From Symsagittifera roscoffensis (lineage: Eukaryota; Xenacoelomorpha; Acoela; Convolutidae), in assembly GCF_963678635.1 (NCBI RefSeq), contig NC_087065.1, positions 47,492,381 through 47,556,380 of the forward strand: a stretch of 64,000 nucleotides of DNA. The letters are read 5' to 3'. Made by a program: the position numbers and the translations under genes. The notes under the pieces were generated by a model. That model searched no databases and was not told the origin of the DNA. It saw nothing but the letters and a program-made list of their open reading frames with translations. This document shows, piece by piece, positions 12,578 through 23,456 of this stretch (its first letter is position 1; each line of letters starts with the position of its first letter).

Positions 12578-13020
12578 TCATGACTTTTTCATTTTGAGTC
12601 GCCGACGACAGGTCAAAAGAAACAATTTGACAGAAATATACAGCAAAGCTAAGAAAATAATACCATTCATGAACAAAAATTGCTTACACTCTTGCAAAAC
12701 ATCGAACAACTTATCAGGGTTGTGATCAACTGTAACTTCACCCAGCGACACTTTTTCTACAATCTCAGCAGCCTTTGAAAATCCGCCCAGTGACGTCATC
12801 AAAATTTTACTTTTCCTGAGTGATTTCTGCATTTCTGAGTATTTACTTGGCTCCATTATGGCGTCCAGTTTCGATGAGATTTCGGAATATGTCAGGGAAG
12901 CTAGAGGTAGAGCCATGTTTTTCTCGACGAGTGATCTGGCGTTGACGGGTTGGTCGCCGAATCCTGGAAAAACCAGCATTGGCTTTTCAGAATAAACACC
13001 TTCCTGCAGTGAATTCGACC
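12578..13020 (-). CDS. UDP-glycosyltransferase, exon 2 (C-terminal part)
   Basis: This exon starts at 13020 after a minus-strand acceptor (TTTAAG) and ends at TGA 12580-12578. It begins inside codon 371 (phase 1) and encodes residues 371-517. It completes the UGT donor-sugar signature that begins in exon 1: SNSLQEGVYSEKPM, then FPGFGDQPVNARSL, with the conserved D-Q pair at about residues 393-394 that contacts the sugar of the UDP-sugar donor. A hydrophobic membrane anchor lies at about 487-508 (FLALLYISVKLFLL). It is followed by a basic tail ending KMKKS, with lysines at -3 and -5 as in KxKxx ER-retrieval signals. The ATG at 12979 is internal and not a start. This is the usual type I ER topology of the family. 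Confidence 0.9.
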
Positions 13021-13170
13021 CTTAAATGCGAAAAAAATAAAAACCATGATAAAATAAAAACAAAACTGATGGAATCTAATAAATTGATCCACCCAACTTG
13101 TGTTAAAATTAACAAAAGGCAGATCAGTTGCTATGCAAAGCTCAGAAAATTCTGCTCAGAGTTTTCAAAT

Positions 13171-13645
13171 TTACTGTTCCGACTTTCGCAACGAAAGTAA
13201 CGGAATATTTGTGCTCGGGGTGGCTTTTTTCTTCAGACAACTAACCATTTTTGAGCAAGTTTTTATATGATTCAAAAGGTATTGTTCTTAGCTTAAATTC
13301 AAAAAAAAAGATATTTCACCTGAGATCCATTTTTTATGGGGGTTTAAGGATTGCCATTTTCGCCAATTTGTGACAATTAACTCGCGATATATTTCACGCT
13401 ATTAACGCGTCAGCGGAGATTTAATTCGACTCAGAAATCGTTCCAAATTGGTTGAAAACTTATTTTCCATAATTGATTTCTTAATAGGAGCCAAAGCTTT
13501 TAATTTGTACTTTATATGGCGTGTGATGGCATGATTTTCACAAAAAAAACTCATAATGAAAAAAGTTAATTTTATTTCATCACAATAAATTTTTCATGTT
13601 ATTACTGCTCCATAGACCTAAAAAGGCATTCTGCTCGATTCAGAG
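13171..13645 (+). repeat. Family M repeat, left part, split by Ty3 insertion
   Basis: This starts with TGTTCCGACTTTCG and follows the family order (GCTCGGGGTGG, ATATTTCACCTG, TTATGGGGGTTTAAGG, CGCTATTAACGCGT, CCAAATTGGTTGAAA, GGCGTGTG, TTACTGCTCCATAGA). It stops at 13645, where the 5' LTR begins. The missing last ~30 bases are found on the other side of the element. Confidence 0.85.
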
Positions 13646-13897
13646 TGTCATCCGGTACGGATGGATGAACTTAGCATCTTTGATGCATACAATTATGTTC
13701 GACCTATTGATATAAATTCAATAACATGTTTGGTCATTGACCTTTACGGCTGTACGCCGAAAAGAAAACATGAGCAATACCTCAGACGATATTTACGATT
13801 CTTAAGAACAGTTGTTTTTATCGAACTCGCATCAAACATTCCGTTTATCAATCCGTTCGGATTCGATATACTCAAATTCATACATTGAGGTATGACA
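13646..13897 (+). repeat. 5' LTR of the old Ty3 element
   Basis: It begins TGTCATCCGGTACGGATGG and ends GAGGTATGACA. It is 252 bp and matches the 3' LTR at roughly nine of ten positions with several small indels, which implies an old insertion. Confidence 0.9.
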
Positions 13898-14674
13898 TGG
13901 CGCAGCCAGCAGATATTTCGAAAAATCCGCTAAACATCAGGCCGTTCTGGGAGAAAGCCTCGCCTGAACCACCTCTAGTGTGGTCGAAATGGGCAGCAAT
14001 GTTCGAAATGGCAGTATTTGCAAAGACGGAATCGAAGTAAGAAATCTACAAAGAAATAAACCACCACTAGTTGAGCCTACAGAACCCATCTATGAAGTTG
14101 TGATAACTGAAGAAACGGAAGCCCAAAGAAAAACCGGAAAGTTAGAAACCAAGAAAAGAGAGTCGGCTGGGAAAACCGCGTGGTTACGAGCAGAGAAAAA
14201 GGAAATTTATGTTATTCTTTCCGGTGGGATGAGGCAGACGCAAAAGTACGAAGCTACATTTTTCTCTGTCTTGAAGCCGAGGGGCAACGACAAGTACAGC
14301 AAAAGAGACCGGGCTTTGATTTACATACGGTGACTACAAGAAAATTAATAACGACCCGAGAAGATATTTCTGTCAAAACCAGAATCGTAGCGCTTGAAAG
14401 ATACAACTTCATTTGTAGAAAACAGAAGAAAACGGACAGTCTTAAGCAATTCCATGCAGATCTAGTTGAACTGGCTTCAAGGGACGATTGTGGAGACCGA
14501 GAAGACGAGTGGGTGAGAGACATGTTCACCGCACACATGCATAGCGAGAAAAACGACGAGGAACTACTAGCTCAAATGCGAAGCGCAAAGGATGCATATG
14601 AATATGCAATTCGCCGGGAGAAAGGTATCGAAAATAGTCGCACTATGAAGATAAATCCTTTCGGAAATCAGTAA
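13897..14674 (+). pseudogene. Gag remnant of the old element
   Basis: A start codon formed by the last LTR base plus the primer site opens a frame reading MAQPADISKNPLN, with a W-x-x-W-x-x-x-F gag-like segment, to a stop at 14038-14040. Further gag-like helical segments continue in other frames up to about 14674 (for example KQFHADLVELASRDD). Several frameshifts separate the pieces. Confidence 0.7.
13898..13912 (+). promoter_or_regulatory. Primer-binding site of the old element
   Basis: TGGCGCAGCCAGCAG directly follows the LTR. It is identical over 15 bases to the site in the young element at 38937, so both are predicted to be primed by the same serine-type tRNA. Confidence 0.7.
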
Positions 14675-14750
14675 ACAGTAAAACAAGAACCAGCACACAC
14701 AAGTGGACGGACGCAGTAATTATGCGAATAATCAGAGTTCACAGAGTAGT
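14554..14750 (+). repeat. Gag segment also duplicated downstream (copy 1)
   Basis: This ~190-bp piece (GACGAGGAACTACTAGCTCA onward, ending near CAGAGTAGT) occurs again at 15827-16013. Confidence 0.85.
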
Positions 14751-14883
14751 CGGGGCGGATTTCGCGGTTGACCATCTTCACGTGGACAGCAAAATACAAG
14801 AGGACAACAGCAACAACGAAACACAAACTTCAATACTCAGAAACAATAATGCAAATGTGATAACCAAATTGTGATAACCAAAC

Positions 14884-14958
14884 TTACAATCGTGTCCCGC
14901 AAAGGATATAATTTGTTCAAAATGTGCCGAACTGGGGCACTTTGCTAAAGTGTGCCGT
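14884..14958 (+). pseudogene. Gag zinc-knuckle remnant
   Basis: The frame encodes CSKCAELGHFAKVC, a CX2CX4HX4C nucleocapsid zinc knuckle. It lies in the expected place between gag and protease. Confidence 0.75.
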
Positions 14959-15179
14959 TCTGGAAACGTCAACTATATGGGGGACCGCAATGAAGAGGAA
15001 CAACAAGAAGAAATTGAGACTGAGAGTCAAGAAACGGAGAACAATCCAGTAGGATTCGCAGAGTTTACATCCAAAGATTGTTGGATGAATACCAAATTGA
15101 TAAAATTTCGGAACTGGCATTTTCGGAAGCTTTGGAAATTAGAAACACGGCCAGTTTATCACAAGATGATCTTAACGGA

Positions 15180-15410
15180 CATATCGTTAAGCTAAAGAAC
15201 AAAACAGAAGAGCTGTTCGCTATCGCAGATTCCGGGAGTCCAATGTCGTTTTTAAACGAAAAAATAGCTGGGCGGCTACAAGAAAATGACAAGTCAGCAT
15301 TGTTCAAACGTATACCACCAGAACACGCTGCTCGCAATTTGGCATGTTACAATGGCGAAAAGTTAATCTCAAAAAGAAGATTGATTATAACAATTGAATC
15401 TGGAGGTTAG
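15180..15410 (+). pseudogene. Protease remnant of the old element
   Basis: The frame contains FAIADSGSPMSFLNEK, with DSGS at the place of the aspartic-protease D-T/S-G site (compare DTGSPVSFLNW in the young element). A stop follows at 15408-15410. Confidence 0.75.
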
Positions 15411-15826
15411 AAAATACAAGCCGCCCCATTCATCAATGTTGACGACCAGAAAGCAAACATCATAGCTAGAAATATATTACCGCAGTTCGGAATTAAATTA
15501 GTTCAAGAAAAACAAAAACGAGGGGACGTGCTGAATATATACGAGCCAGAAGAATCAAACCCTAATATCAAACAATGGGTTAAAGACAATTTTCTACTAT
15601 TATGTGTACGTAGCAAAGACATTATTCTGAACCAACAATTAGGACGCCGTATCCCAGTGCAACTAAAAGAACGAGTCGAAAAAAAGCTTATCGACCAAAA
15701 ACCCATTATAAAATTGTATTAAATGCCCGGATCGACAATTCATCAGTCCGATCATAATTATCGTGAATAAAGACCAGACGGTCAAATTGCCTTGATGCAA
15801 AAAAGATAAACAAATTAAGAACAAAT

Positions 15827-16013
15827 GACGACGAACTACTAGCTCAAATTCGAAGCGCACAGGATGCATATGAATATGCAATTCGCCGGGAGAAAACTAT
15901 CGAACTATGAAGATAAATCCTTTCGGAAATCAATAAACAGTAAAACAAGAACCAGCACACACATGTGTGTGGACGCAGTAATTATGCAAAAAATCAGAGT
16001 TCATCAGAGTAGT
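15827..16013 (+). repeat. Gag segment displaced into the pol region (copy 2)
   Basis: This is a second copy of 14554-14750 with small differences. It sits where sequence between protease and reverse transcriptase should be. Much of the N-terminal reverse transcriptase is missing around this junction. Confidence 0.85.
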
Positions 16014-16053
16014 TATGCCTAATATTAATCTGCTGTTAGACAACATAGCCTAA

Positions 16054-16560
16054 ATGGTGAAATCAAACAATAATCAGCAAACTTTTACCTCAACATTAGA
16101 TTTGCTATATGCGTACTCACAAATCCCGTTGGACAAACCAACTCGAGAACAATGTAATTTCAGTTTAATTGGTGGCAGTGCCAACCGGGACGTATCACTT
16201 TCAAACCGGATTTTACGGTCTCAAGGATTTTCCAGCTGAATTTCAGAGGGCTATTGATTTGATACTTACCAATTGCTCGAACACGTACGCATATCTGGAT
16301 GACATACTCATAGTACCTAAGGATCATTCGATATACGCAAACAAAAATTTCAAACGATACTGGAAAAACTAGATGCGGAAAACCTCGCAATACCACTGGA
16401 CAAGTGTAATTTTGCGTGAAGACAATTTGAGTGGCTAGGGTACACCATAAACAGCGAAGGCACTGAAACCTTAATACGAAAAACAGAGGCGATTGAAAAA
16501 TTATCACCACCGATAACTTTTTAACAACTAAAAAATTTTATGGGCTCCATACACCATCCC
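16054..16560 (+). pseudogene. Reverse transcriptase remnant
   Basis: Pieces in shifted frames include LLYAYSQIPLDKPTREQCNF, TGTYHFQTGFYGLKDFPAEF and the polymerase active-site segment YAYLDDILIV. These are followed by WLGYTINSEG-type text. The order matches the young element, but at least two frameshifts separate the parts. Confidence 0.85.
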
Positions 16561-16719
16561 ACCAGGATTATTCCTAATTTAAAACAGACGGCAGCTGCAT
16601 TACGACCTTTACTAAAAAAAATACAGAGAAAAAAAACCAATTAACTGGAAATCGAAACACAATACATCATTAAAAATATCATTAAGTTAGTCTTCGAAAT
16701 AACACAGAACAAACATTTT

Positions 16720-17150
16720 GATCAACACTTGGAAGCGCGCATAGTGTGCGATGCCTCCACCTCAGGTTTAGGAGCGTCACTCGAGCAACATTCAAAAGAA
16801 AGGTGGGTGGCGATAGCTTATGCATCACATTTTTAAAAAATCTCTTGAGAAGAAATATTCAGTTAATGAGTTACAATTACTTGGGTAAATTTGGGCCATC
16901 GAACATTTCAAATACTATCTTTATGGAAATTACTTTACCGTCATCACTGAACATCAAGCTTTGATCAGCGGTTTAAATGCAAGTGAAAGATCAAAAAATC
17001 AAAGTAGAGTAAGACGTTGGATTGACCGACTAATTCCATTCCATTTTAATATCAAACATATGGCGGGCAACAAAATGATGCTAAAAGACTATATGTCAAG
17101 AAATCCAGTTGAATTGGCAATACCCCCAAGCGAGTACGATAAAGAATTCG
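16720..17150 (+). pseudogene. RNase H remnant
   Basis: Pieces include VCDASTSGLGASLEQ (RNase H start) and, near the end, RWIDRLIPFHFNIKHMAG and DYMSRNP, the usual Ty3 RNase H C-terminal motif. The frames are broken between them. Confidence 0.8.
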
Positions 17151-18110
17151 TTGTGGCATCACATAATGTATCTCCAAACAACCTAAAAATTATTGACAAC
17201 GTCATCCTTAACAATTTAGCCAATCGGAACTTGGCACCGTGTCAGCTGATCGAAAATAAACGGCTAATAATTAGCACTTGAAAGTCTCGATTGAAATAAC
17301 AGCAGTCCGGAAATTCCGGAATCGGTCATTTGCAAACGCTGAAAAAAAATCAGTTCTGCTCAAATCAACCTACAACTCAGCCAGCTTTCTCTCTTAGAAA
17401 ATAAATTCAGCGATTAAACCACACTCTCAAAAAAAACAATTCAGCGATCACAAACGCAAAAAATCTTGTCAATAACATAAACGCAATGCGAAAAACGAAT
17501 CGAAAGACGGACATCAGGAATTTTAAAGGCGGATTTATTCCAGATGAGGTTAAGACTTTGGAACCTCGAGTCAGAAAGGACGAAAAAACATCAAACTGGC
17601 AAGAGTCTTCCGACACAGAGAGAGAGAGCTTATCGGACCCGCGGTGGCATAAACGACCACCAACCGCCAGGAAACAAAATCAACAGACATCACCACTTCA
17701 TCACTAAAGGAAACCGTCAAGGACGCGCGAGAACTGCTTCCCTCGAGGCCATCGCCAAAGAACTTTCCAAAAATCATTTTCAGTGAAGACGCGACGGAAA
17801 CACAGAAACCAACCACACTCAAAGTGAAAACCACACAAGCAGTTCAAACCGAAGATTACAAAGCAATGGCAGGCACACAAACCGACATTCCACAACCAGA
17901 GACGAACGAAAAGTGCGTGAGCGAGGTCAATCCGAACATTGTCAGTCAGGAGGAATGTGCACCAAACAAAGAACCCCCCACAATGACCAACACGTAACTC
18001 GAGGCAGGCCACCACATGATCACGGAGGGGATAATGGCCACAATCAGTGAGGCAACAATGACGGAATCAGTAGAGGACACATCGCTGTTTCGTCAAAAAC
18101 TACAAAAATT
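17150..18110 (+). pseudogene. Long linker between RNase H and integrase (old element)
   Basis: About 1 kb of charged, low-complexity coding remnant lies between the RNase H end and the integrase zinc region. The young element has a linker of the same size at the same place, so this looks like a lineage feature rather than an insertion. Confidence 0.55.
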
Positions 18111-19010
18111 GCAAAGTTGCTTGCAGTAAAACTCATTACCGCCGCTACCAGAAAAGACAGAATTTTGAGACCACTCATCAATTTTGTTAAAAAACGGGAT
18201 TGGGAATCAATTAAGTCCTCATACGGTCAGTATTGGTACAACGTACGCAACCGATTACCCATCCGCGAGGACTGCCTGCTCATTGACGAACGCATCGTCG
18301 TTCCTACACAGCTGCGTCAGACAGTGCTGTACAGCCTTTATTTGACACATCCAGGATCGGCCGCCATGCTGGATATATTACAACAACAATGTATGGTTCC
18401 CGCACACAAATCGATCGATCGTTCAGATTGCGCAACGCTGCAAGCATTGTACAGAACAAGGTAACAATCTCAGATCGGAAAAAGGAAAGAAACACTCATT
18501 CCAATAGAACCTATTGTAGAACCTAATGAGGAGGTTCAATTAGATTTTGCCGGGCCCCTCCCTGATAAGCTAATTGAGGACGCTTACATCTTAAATGCAA
18601 TAGATAAATAGTCGAACTTCCCCACAGCAAGAGTCTTCTTAAATACCACGGCGGATGTCGCGACAAAAAATATGCAACGATATACTTCGAATAATGGGGA
18701 ACCTCGACGAATACGATGTGACCAAGCCCAAACATTTCGAGACAAATAAATTCCAATTTTTTTGTAACACAAACATCATAAAATTACTTATCGCACCGGT
18801 AGATCATCATAGAGCCATAGGGGTAGTAGAAAGAATGATACAAACATTAAAACGTATGCTAGGGGTAATGAAAATAGGTCAGTCTAACACACCGTACAAA
18901 CTAGCATCTGATGTTGCCGAAATTAAAAAAAAACTTTAAGAACAACACCACACGGCGTAACAAAAATATCACCGTTCGAAGCACACATGGTTAGAAAGCC
19001 AATTACTCCA
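18110..19010 (+). pseudogene. Integrase remnant
   Basis: Remnants include the N-terminal segment IVVPTQLRQTVL...THPGSAAML, LDFAGPLPD (first catalytic Asp), RIRCDQAQTF in another frame (second Asp) and GVVERMIQTLKRMLGV (catalytic Glu). All three catalytic blocks of the D,D(35)E core are recognisable, but in different frames. Confidence 0.8.
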
Positions 19011-20534
19011 TTATCCAACGTGGCAACAACTAGCTCACCTAATAACCTTAACTGGGAAAATTCAAAACACGCATATTTAGATCGAAAGAACATTACAAAG
19101 CCGCCTCTACCTGCAACAAATATGCACGACTTGCAGCCATGTTCGGATGACGAGGTATCAAAAAACCGACGCTTACAGATGCCACCAAAAACACCAGGAA
19201 CGAGCAAACTAACAACACAACTAACATCAGGTGCAGAACCCAAAAGAATCATAGAAGTAAGTTAAGGTAAACTGAATACTAGGTATAAAGGGATATAGGC
19301 ACAAATTGATAGAAACTTCAATAAACGATTAGATTAAGTGGCGAGAAAAACAATCAGAGTGGTTAGTAAGGTGAAGTACCCTAAAACTTTCGACCAAAAA
19401 ATACAAAACTGTTGACGGGAAAGTTTAACCGTACACACCACATACAGCATGGGTGCAAACATTCGGGAAACTATCCAGATTTTTAAGAAACAGTGGAGTT
19501 GCATTTGTTCCTAATGCTTTAATCTACGGACCGTGCCAACTTTCACGGTTAAGTGATTATGTCGCCTACAAATCCGCAAGGAGAACAGGACCTTGTCTAC
19601 CTTTTTTAGACATCGAAGACCCAAATGCGCCCCAAAACAATATGTTCAAAGAGGATATGGAAACAAGTCTAACAAGGAAATTGACGAGAAAGGAACAGGC
19701 AGCAGACAATCAAGAACAAAACAAGAGACACACTAGCCCAACCAAACGACGGGCCAAACCAACTGGACGAAGAACGGGTGGAATCCCTTGCAAAAAACCT
19801 CGAGGAATGAGCCTAAACACGATAGAAAAACCCAGCGCAACAAAAGCCACGACAAAAGCCACGACAAAGACACAACCGTGTCAAGCGAAACGGAGAGCGA
19901 GAATTCATCGATGACTTCAGAAACATCCGCGCCGTCACCAGAAAGGTTAAATCAAAAGAAAACTCCGCCATCAACAACATCGACATCAGCAAATAAGATA
20001 CCGACAAGACGATCAGTTTGTCACCGCCAATCGACATTGGCGAAAGCATTGGGTGCCCCCACTCCAATCAACACGATCGACGAAGCATAAAGCGATAAAC
20101 AACCCTTAAGATTCAACATCAAAACGCCGCCCGAACAACCAACATCGCCGTCAAAACCGAGCCTGAAATGCCTAAATAAGTAAATGGGTTTCTCTGACAA
20201 GTCAACGAATATCAGGCATGCTTGAAATTCCTTGAGGCGATTAGTGAGGTGAAATTCCCACGGCCAAGAAAAAGGAAGAAATCATAGACCTTACCTCACC
20301 AGTTGACAGTCCTGAAAAGGACGATTTTTTTTTCTCGAAATGAAAAAAACGGGAAAAATAGCGAACGACATAACAGACGACACAACCCACGAGGAGCATG
20401 AAAAGCAGGAAGACGACAATAACAACAAAAGAAAAAGAGAATAGAAATGGCAACTGAAAAAAAAGATGTGGAGGCACCAGTCCCCAAGGGACTATAAACT
20501 CAAAGTTTAAGAAGTGTTCGTTTCCTTTCCCGTT
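19010..20534 (+). pseudogene. C-terminal pol tail remnant
   Basis: Lysine/threonine-rich broken frames follow the integrase, comparable in position and composition to the long tail of the young element. The longest open piece is at 19453-19914. I see no envelope-like signal or membrane segment. Confidence 0.5.
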
Positions 20535-20543
20535 GAAGGGGGG
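20535..20543 (+). other. Polypurine tract of the old element
   Basis: GAAGGGGGG lies immediately upstream of the 3' LTR start, as expected for plus-strand priming. Confidence 0.75.
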
Positions 20544-20802
20544 TGTCATCCGGTACGGATGGATAAACTTAGCATCATTGATGCTTAAATTTATGTTCGA
20601 CCTATTGATATAAATTCAATAACATGTTTCGTCAGTTGACCTTGTACGGCGTTACGACGAATTGAAAACATGAGCAATAGCTCAGACGATAATTTATGAT
20701 TCTTAAGAACAGTTGTTTCTTCGTAATTCACATCAAAAATTCCGTTTATCAATCCGTTCGGATTCGATATAATCACGTTCATACATTGAGTGAGGTATTA
20801 CA
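20544..20802 (+). repeat. 3' LTR of the old Ty3 element
   Basis: It begins TGTCATCCGGTACGGATGG and ends GAGGTATTACA. It is 259 bp. Flanking bases TAGGG (20803-20807) and CAGAG (13641-13645) are compatible with a decayed 5-bp target duplication of CAGGG, the base order found in other family M copies here. Confidence 0.9.
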
Positions 20803-20833
20803 TAGGGCTTCACCTCGATACGAGCAGTCTTTT
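20803..20833 (+). repeat. Family M repeat, right terminus after the Ty3 insertion
   Basis: GGGCTTCACCTCGATACGAGCAGTCTT continues the repeat broken at 13645. A further ~40 bp to about 20876 still resembles the sequence after the copy ending at 11692. Confidence 0.85.
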
Positions 20834-20876
20834 TCATACTTTTCTAATCTATATATTACCGACTAACAGCGGATTT

Positions 20877-22345
20877 TTGGTGTTTCATTAACCCACGCAT
20901 GCACAGAATTCAATTGAGCGTTGATGTACGTAATTTTTTTTGTGAAAAATTCGGCCTCTTTGGGAAAACCTGCAAAATGCTACAGACTTGCAGAAAGAGT
21001 TTTTTGGAGAAACATATTAAGCAAATGGTTTAAAAAAACTACCAATACCTGCGTTAAAAATATCAAGATTGCACATATTAGAGCGTGGCGCAGACATTTT
21101 CGACTTCCTTTTTGTAGGCCAGAGATTTTTTCGGCACGATAATTTTATTTAAACTTTCTAAAAGAAATTGAAAAGCTTTTTATTTTTCCTAATTATTCTT
21201 ATCACTTACAATGACAAGAACAAACTTTAAAAACTGTTTTGTGCTCAAAAATGCTGCAAAAAACGTCAAAAAACGGAAGCTAAAATCGTCGAAAAAAACA
21301 TCGAAAACTAAGAAATTCAGTTTGTCAAGAAAAAAATGTCATAGAAACAGTGAAAATTTGAATTATCAATTTAATTACTGCAGCTTTTACCCTTTTTGAA
21401 ATATTTTAGATTTTTTATTTTCTCGAAATTTCATTTCATTTAATAGTTTTTATTTGAAGCAAAAACATGAATTTTTGCGAAAAAGTTTTTTTTTGAAAAG
21501 ATAGTTGAGTCTTTTGATATGTTTTCTTATGTTTCATATTTTTTCAATCCTTGTGGTCGGAGCATTCTACATTTTAGTTTGTCGCTGAGAAAGTTTTGTT
21601 TGAATTTTCTGGACAAGCGGGTATATATTAGGTAAGAAATTAGGCAAAGGAAACTTGATTTTACTGAAGGTAAACAGGTTTTATAAACTTTTTTAACGAG
21701 CAACTTTTGTCGGTTACGTCTAATTCGCCAGCTTGTAATTCACTAATAATTGGGAGCGATAATGTTGGAGCCAGTGTTGGTGAACATTGCATGATATAAG
21801 GACTTGATTGGTTGCTGTGCCCGATCGCAACCAACCTTTGTAGCGGCTCAATTTTAATTTCATGCATAGAGGTTTCTTTGGTTCGGAATTTATAGACCAG
21901 GTCGATTCCGTTTTGAGGTACATGGTAGATTCAATTGTACCAGTTTTCCCGTTTTTGAAATTAGTCAAATCGGACACATATTTACTTGTATAGTTATCTC
22001 GTCGCGCTACGCAGTAAAAATGACACCAATTAAAAAAACGATAAAACCTTTTTGAAATTTTTATGCGCGTGGTCGGAGCATTCTGTGCTACGTGCACCCA
22101 AACCGGCTATACTTTTCAAATTGAAAATGAATGCTATAGTTAAGAATCATTTCTATAGTTAAGCTATAGAAACTAAATTTGAATCATTTTTACTTTATAA
22201 GATTTTTTGATCGGTGCTCGAGAAAAAAGAACGTAGAGTTTGCGTTCTCCTATTGTGTTCGGAACCAACGAGAATAGTTTTAGCTTAAAAACTGATGGTT
22301 TTTTAAATAGAAAGGTTTCTCCATTTTGGTTTCATATTAACTTAC
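20877..22345. other. Remaining UGT intron sequence
   Basis: No coding or repeat assignment. The phrase GGTCGGAGCATTCT occurs twice (near 21555 and 22071). Short open frames on both strands lack recognisable motifs. Confidence 0.5.
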
Positions 22346-23456
22346 CTGCGTGTGTGATGAAAACTTTGACTTTTTCGTGTAATATCATCGTCATTTGGGG
22401 AATTTTAGTCACCAACAGAAAACGATCATTTGTCATTTTTCGTTTCTTTAGATCTTCGTAATAGACATTACTAGCCGACCAAATAAAACAATACTTTTCC
22501 TGGTTCGCAAACTGGACCAAAAGCTCTTCCAAATGTGAACTAGGCATTTGGAAAACTGTGCCCAAGGACATAAACACTACTGGTTTTCTAGAACTTTCTA
22601 GGAACTTCGTAATTTCGGAGTCCAGTGGTTTCAAGTATTCTGAATCTGGTACGAATCCAACATGGTTAATATTTGTGTTGCGATTCATGAAAGAAGAGCT
22701 CGGTAAAGTCACTTCAGGAGGTCCCAGGTGAACGATGATGCTCATTATGTAATAATAAGTGTAAGGTAAGTTAAAGTTAACGCCAAAATAGTTAAATTCC
22801 GGAAATAACTTATGTTTGTCCTCTATTGCTCTTATGTAATCGAGCGATGGGGTTGATATAAGCATATTATTGTACATAATGCTGAAGACATCGTAAAATG
22901 AGTAAAGGAAGCTCGGAAGTTTCGAGTCAGGGAAAAATAACCATCCTTTCCGCTCATAGGGTTCATCCGCTAAAGGCAATGGTAACGGTCCTACGTAGTA
23001 AGTAACAACTGGTATGTTATGTAATTTGGCTGCTAAATGAGCACCTATGAACATGTAATCATGTATCATTACGTCATAATAGTCATTTTCTTGGAAAATG
23101 TCGTGAACAAATTCGAACATTTTCTGAACACCTATATGTGCAAAAATGTCGGTATGTTTGGGCGTCATAACTGCTCGTATTTGGCTGGCAATTAAGACTG
23201 GTCTGGAAGGGAAAAGTACTTTTTGATAGCAGTTGGTAACATTTTTGAATAAAATATTGATTGTGTCACAACAGTTATCGGTTACAATTAGGTCCACGGA
23301 GTGACCTCGATTTAGAAGTTCGCGAATCACTCCCGAAGATGGCAATGCATGTCCTGTTTGACAAGGGGTCACCAGAACTACATTGAGACCAGAAACCCTA
23401 TTCAACAGACAAGAGATCGTGAAAAATAAAGGCAGTATCATTACCAAGCTCCACAT
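22346..23456 (-). CDS. UDP-glycosyltransferase, exon 1 (N-terminal part)
   Basis: This starts at ATG 23456 and runs to a GTAAGT donor at 22345, encoding residues 1-370 plus one base of codon 371. A signal peptide (about 1-23, MILPLFFTISCLL core) precedes LNVVLVTPCQTGHALPSSG, where His36 is in the position of the family's catalytic base. Asp133 (VMIHDYMF) fits its acidic partner. Residues ~24-270 form the acceptor-binding domain. From ~280 (GFVPDSEYLKPL, then PVVFMSLGTVF) the UDP-sugar-binding domain begins, ending FITHAG at the splice site. UGTs transfer a sugar from UDP-sugar to small lipophilic acceptors in the ER lumen, in detoxification or hormone metabolism. Joined to exon 2, the protein is 517 residues, normal for the family. 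The neighbouring claudin-like gene is divergent. The acceptor specificity cannot be told. Confidence 0.93.

Larger units (their letters stand above)
13646..20802 (+). mobile_element. Old, degenerate Ty3-type LTR retrotransposon
   Basis: The element of about 7.16 kb is bounded by TG...CA LTRs (13646-13897 and 20544-20802), with a primer-binding site after the first LTR and a G-rich polypurine tract before the second. Gag, protease, reverse transcriptase, RNase H and integrase remnants occur in the Ty3 order on the plus strand, broken by many frameshifts and stops. It lies antisense to the host UGT gene, inside its intron. It cannot encode a working polyprotein. Confidence 0.92.
13021..22345 (-). 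other. 9.3-kb intron of the UGT gene
   Basis: The donor is CAG|GTAAGT at 22346/22345 and the acceptor is TTTAAG|GG at 13021/13020 (minus strand). Joining exon 1 (1111 nt) and exon 2 (443 nt) gives 1554 nt, exactly 518 codons including the stop, and rebuilds the family signature without a gap. Most of the intron is an old Ty3-type element nested in a family M repeat. Confidence 0.88.

Noticed and set aside
12979-12979. ATG at 12979 (minus) as start of a separate small protein
   Set aside because: The codons upstream are open and encode the conserved UGT segment back to the splice acceptor at 13020, so this Met is internal.
21720-22097. Minus-strand frame of 125 codons inside the UGT intron as an extra exon
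   Set aside because: Exons 1 and 2 already join without a gap into a normal-length UGT, and the frame has no UGT-like motif.
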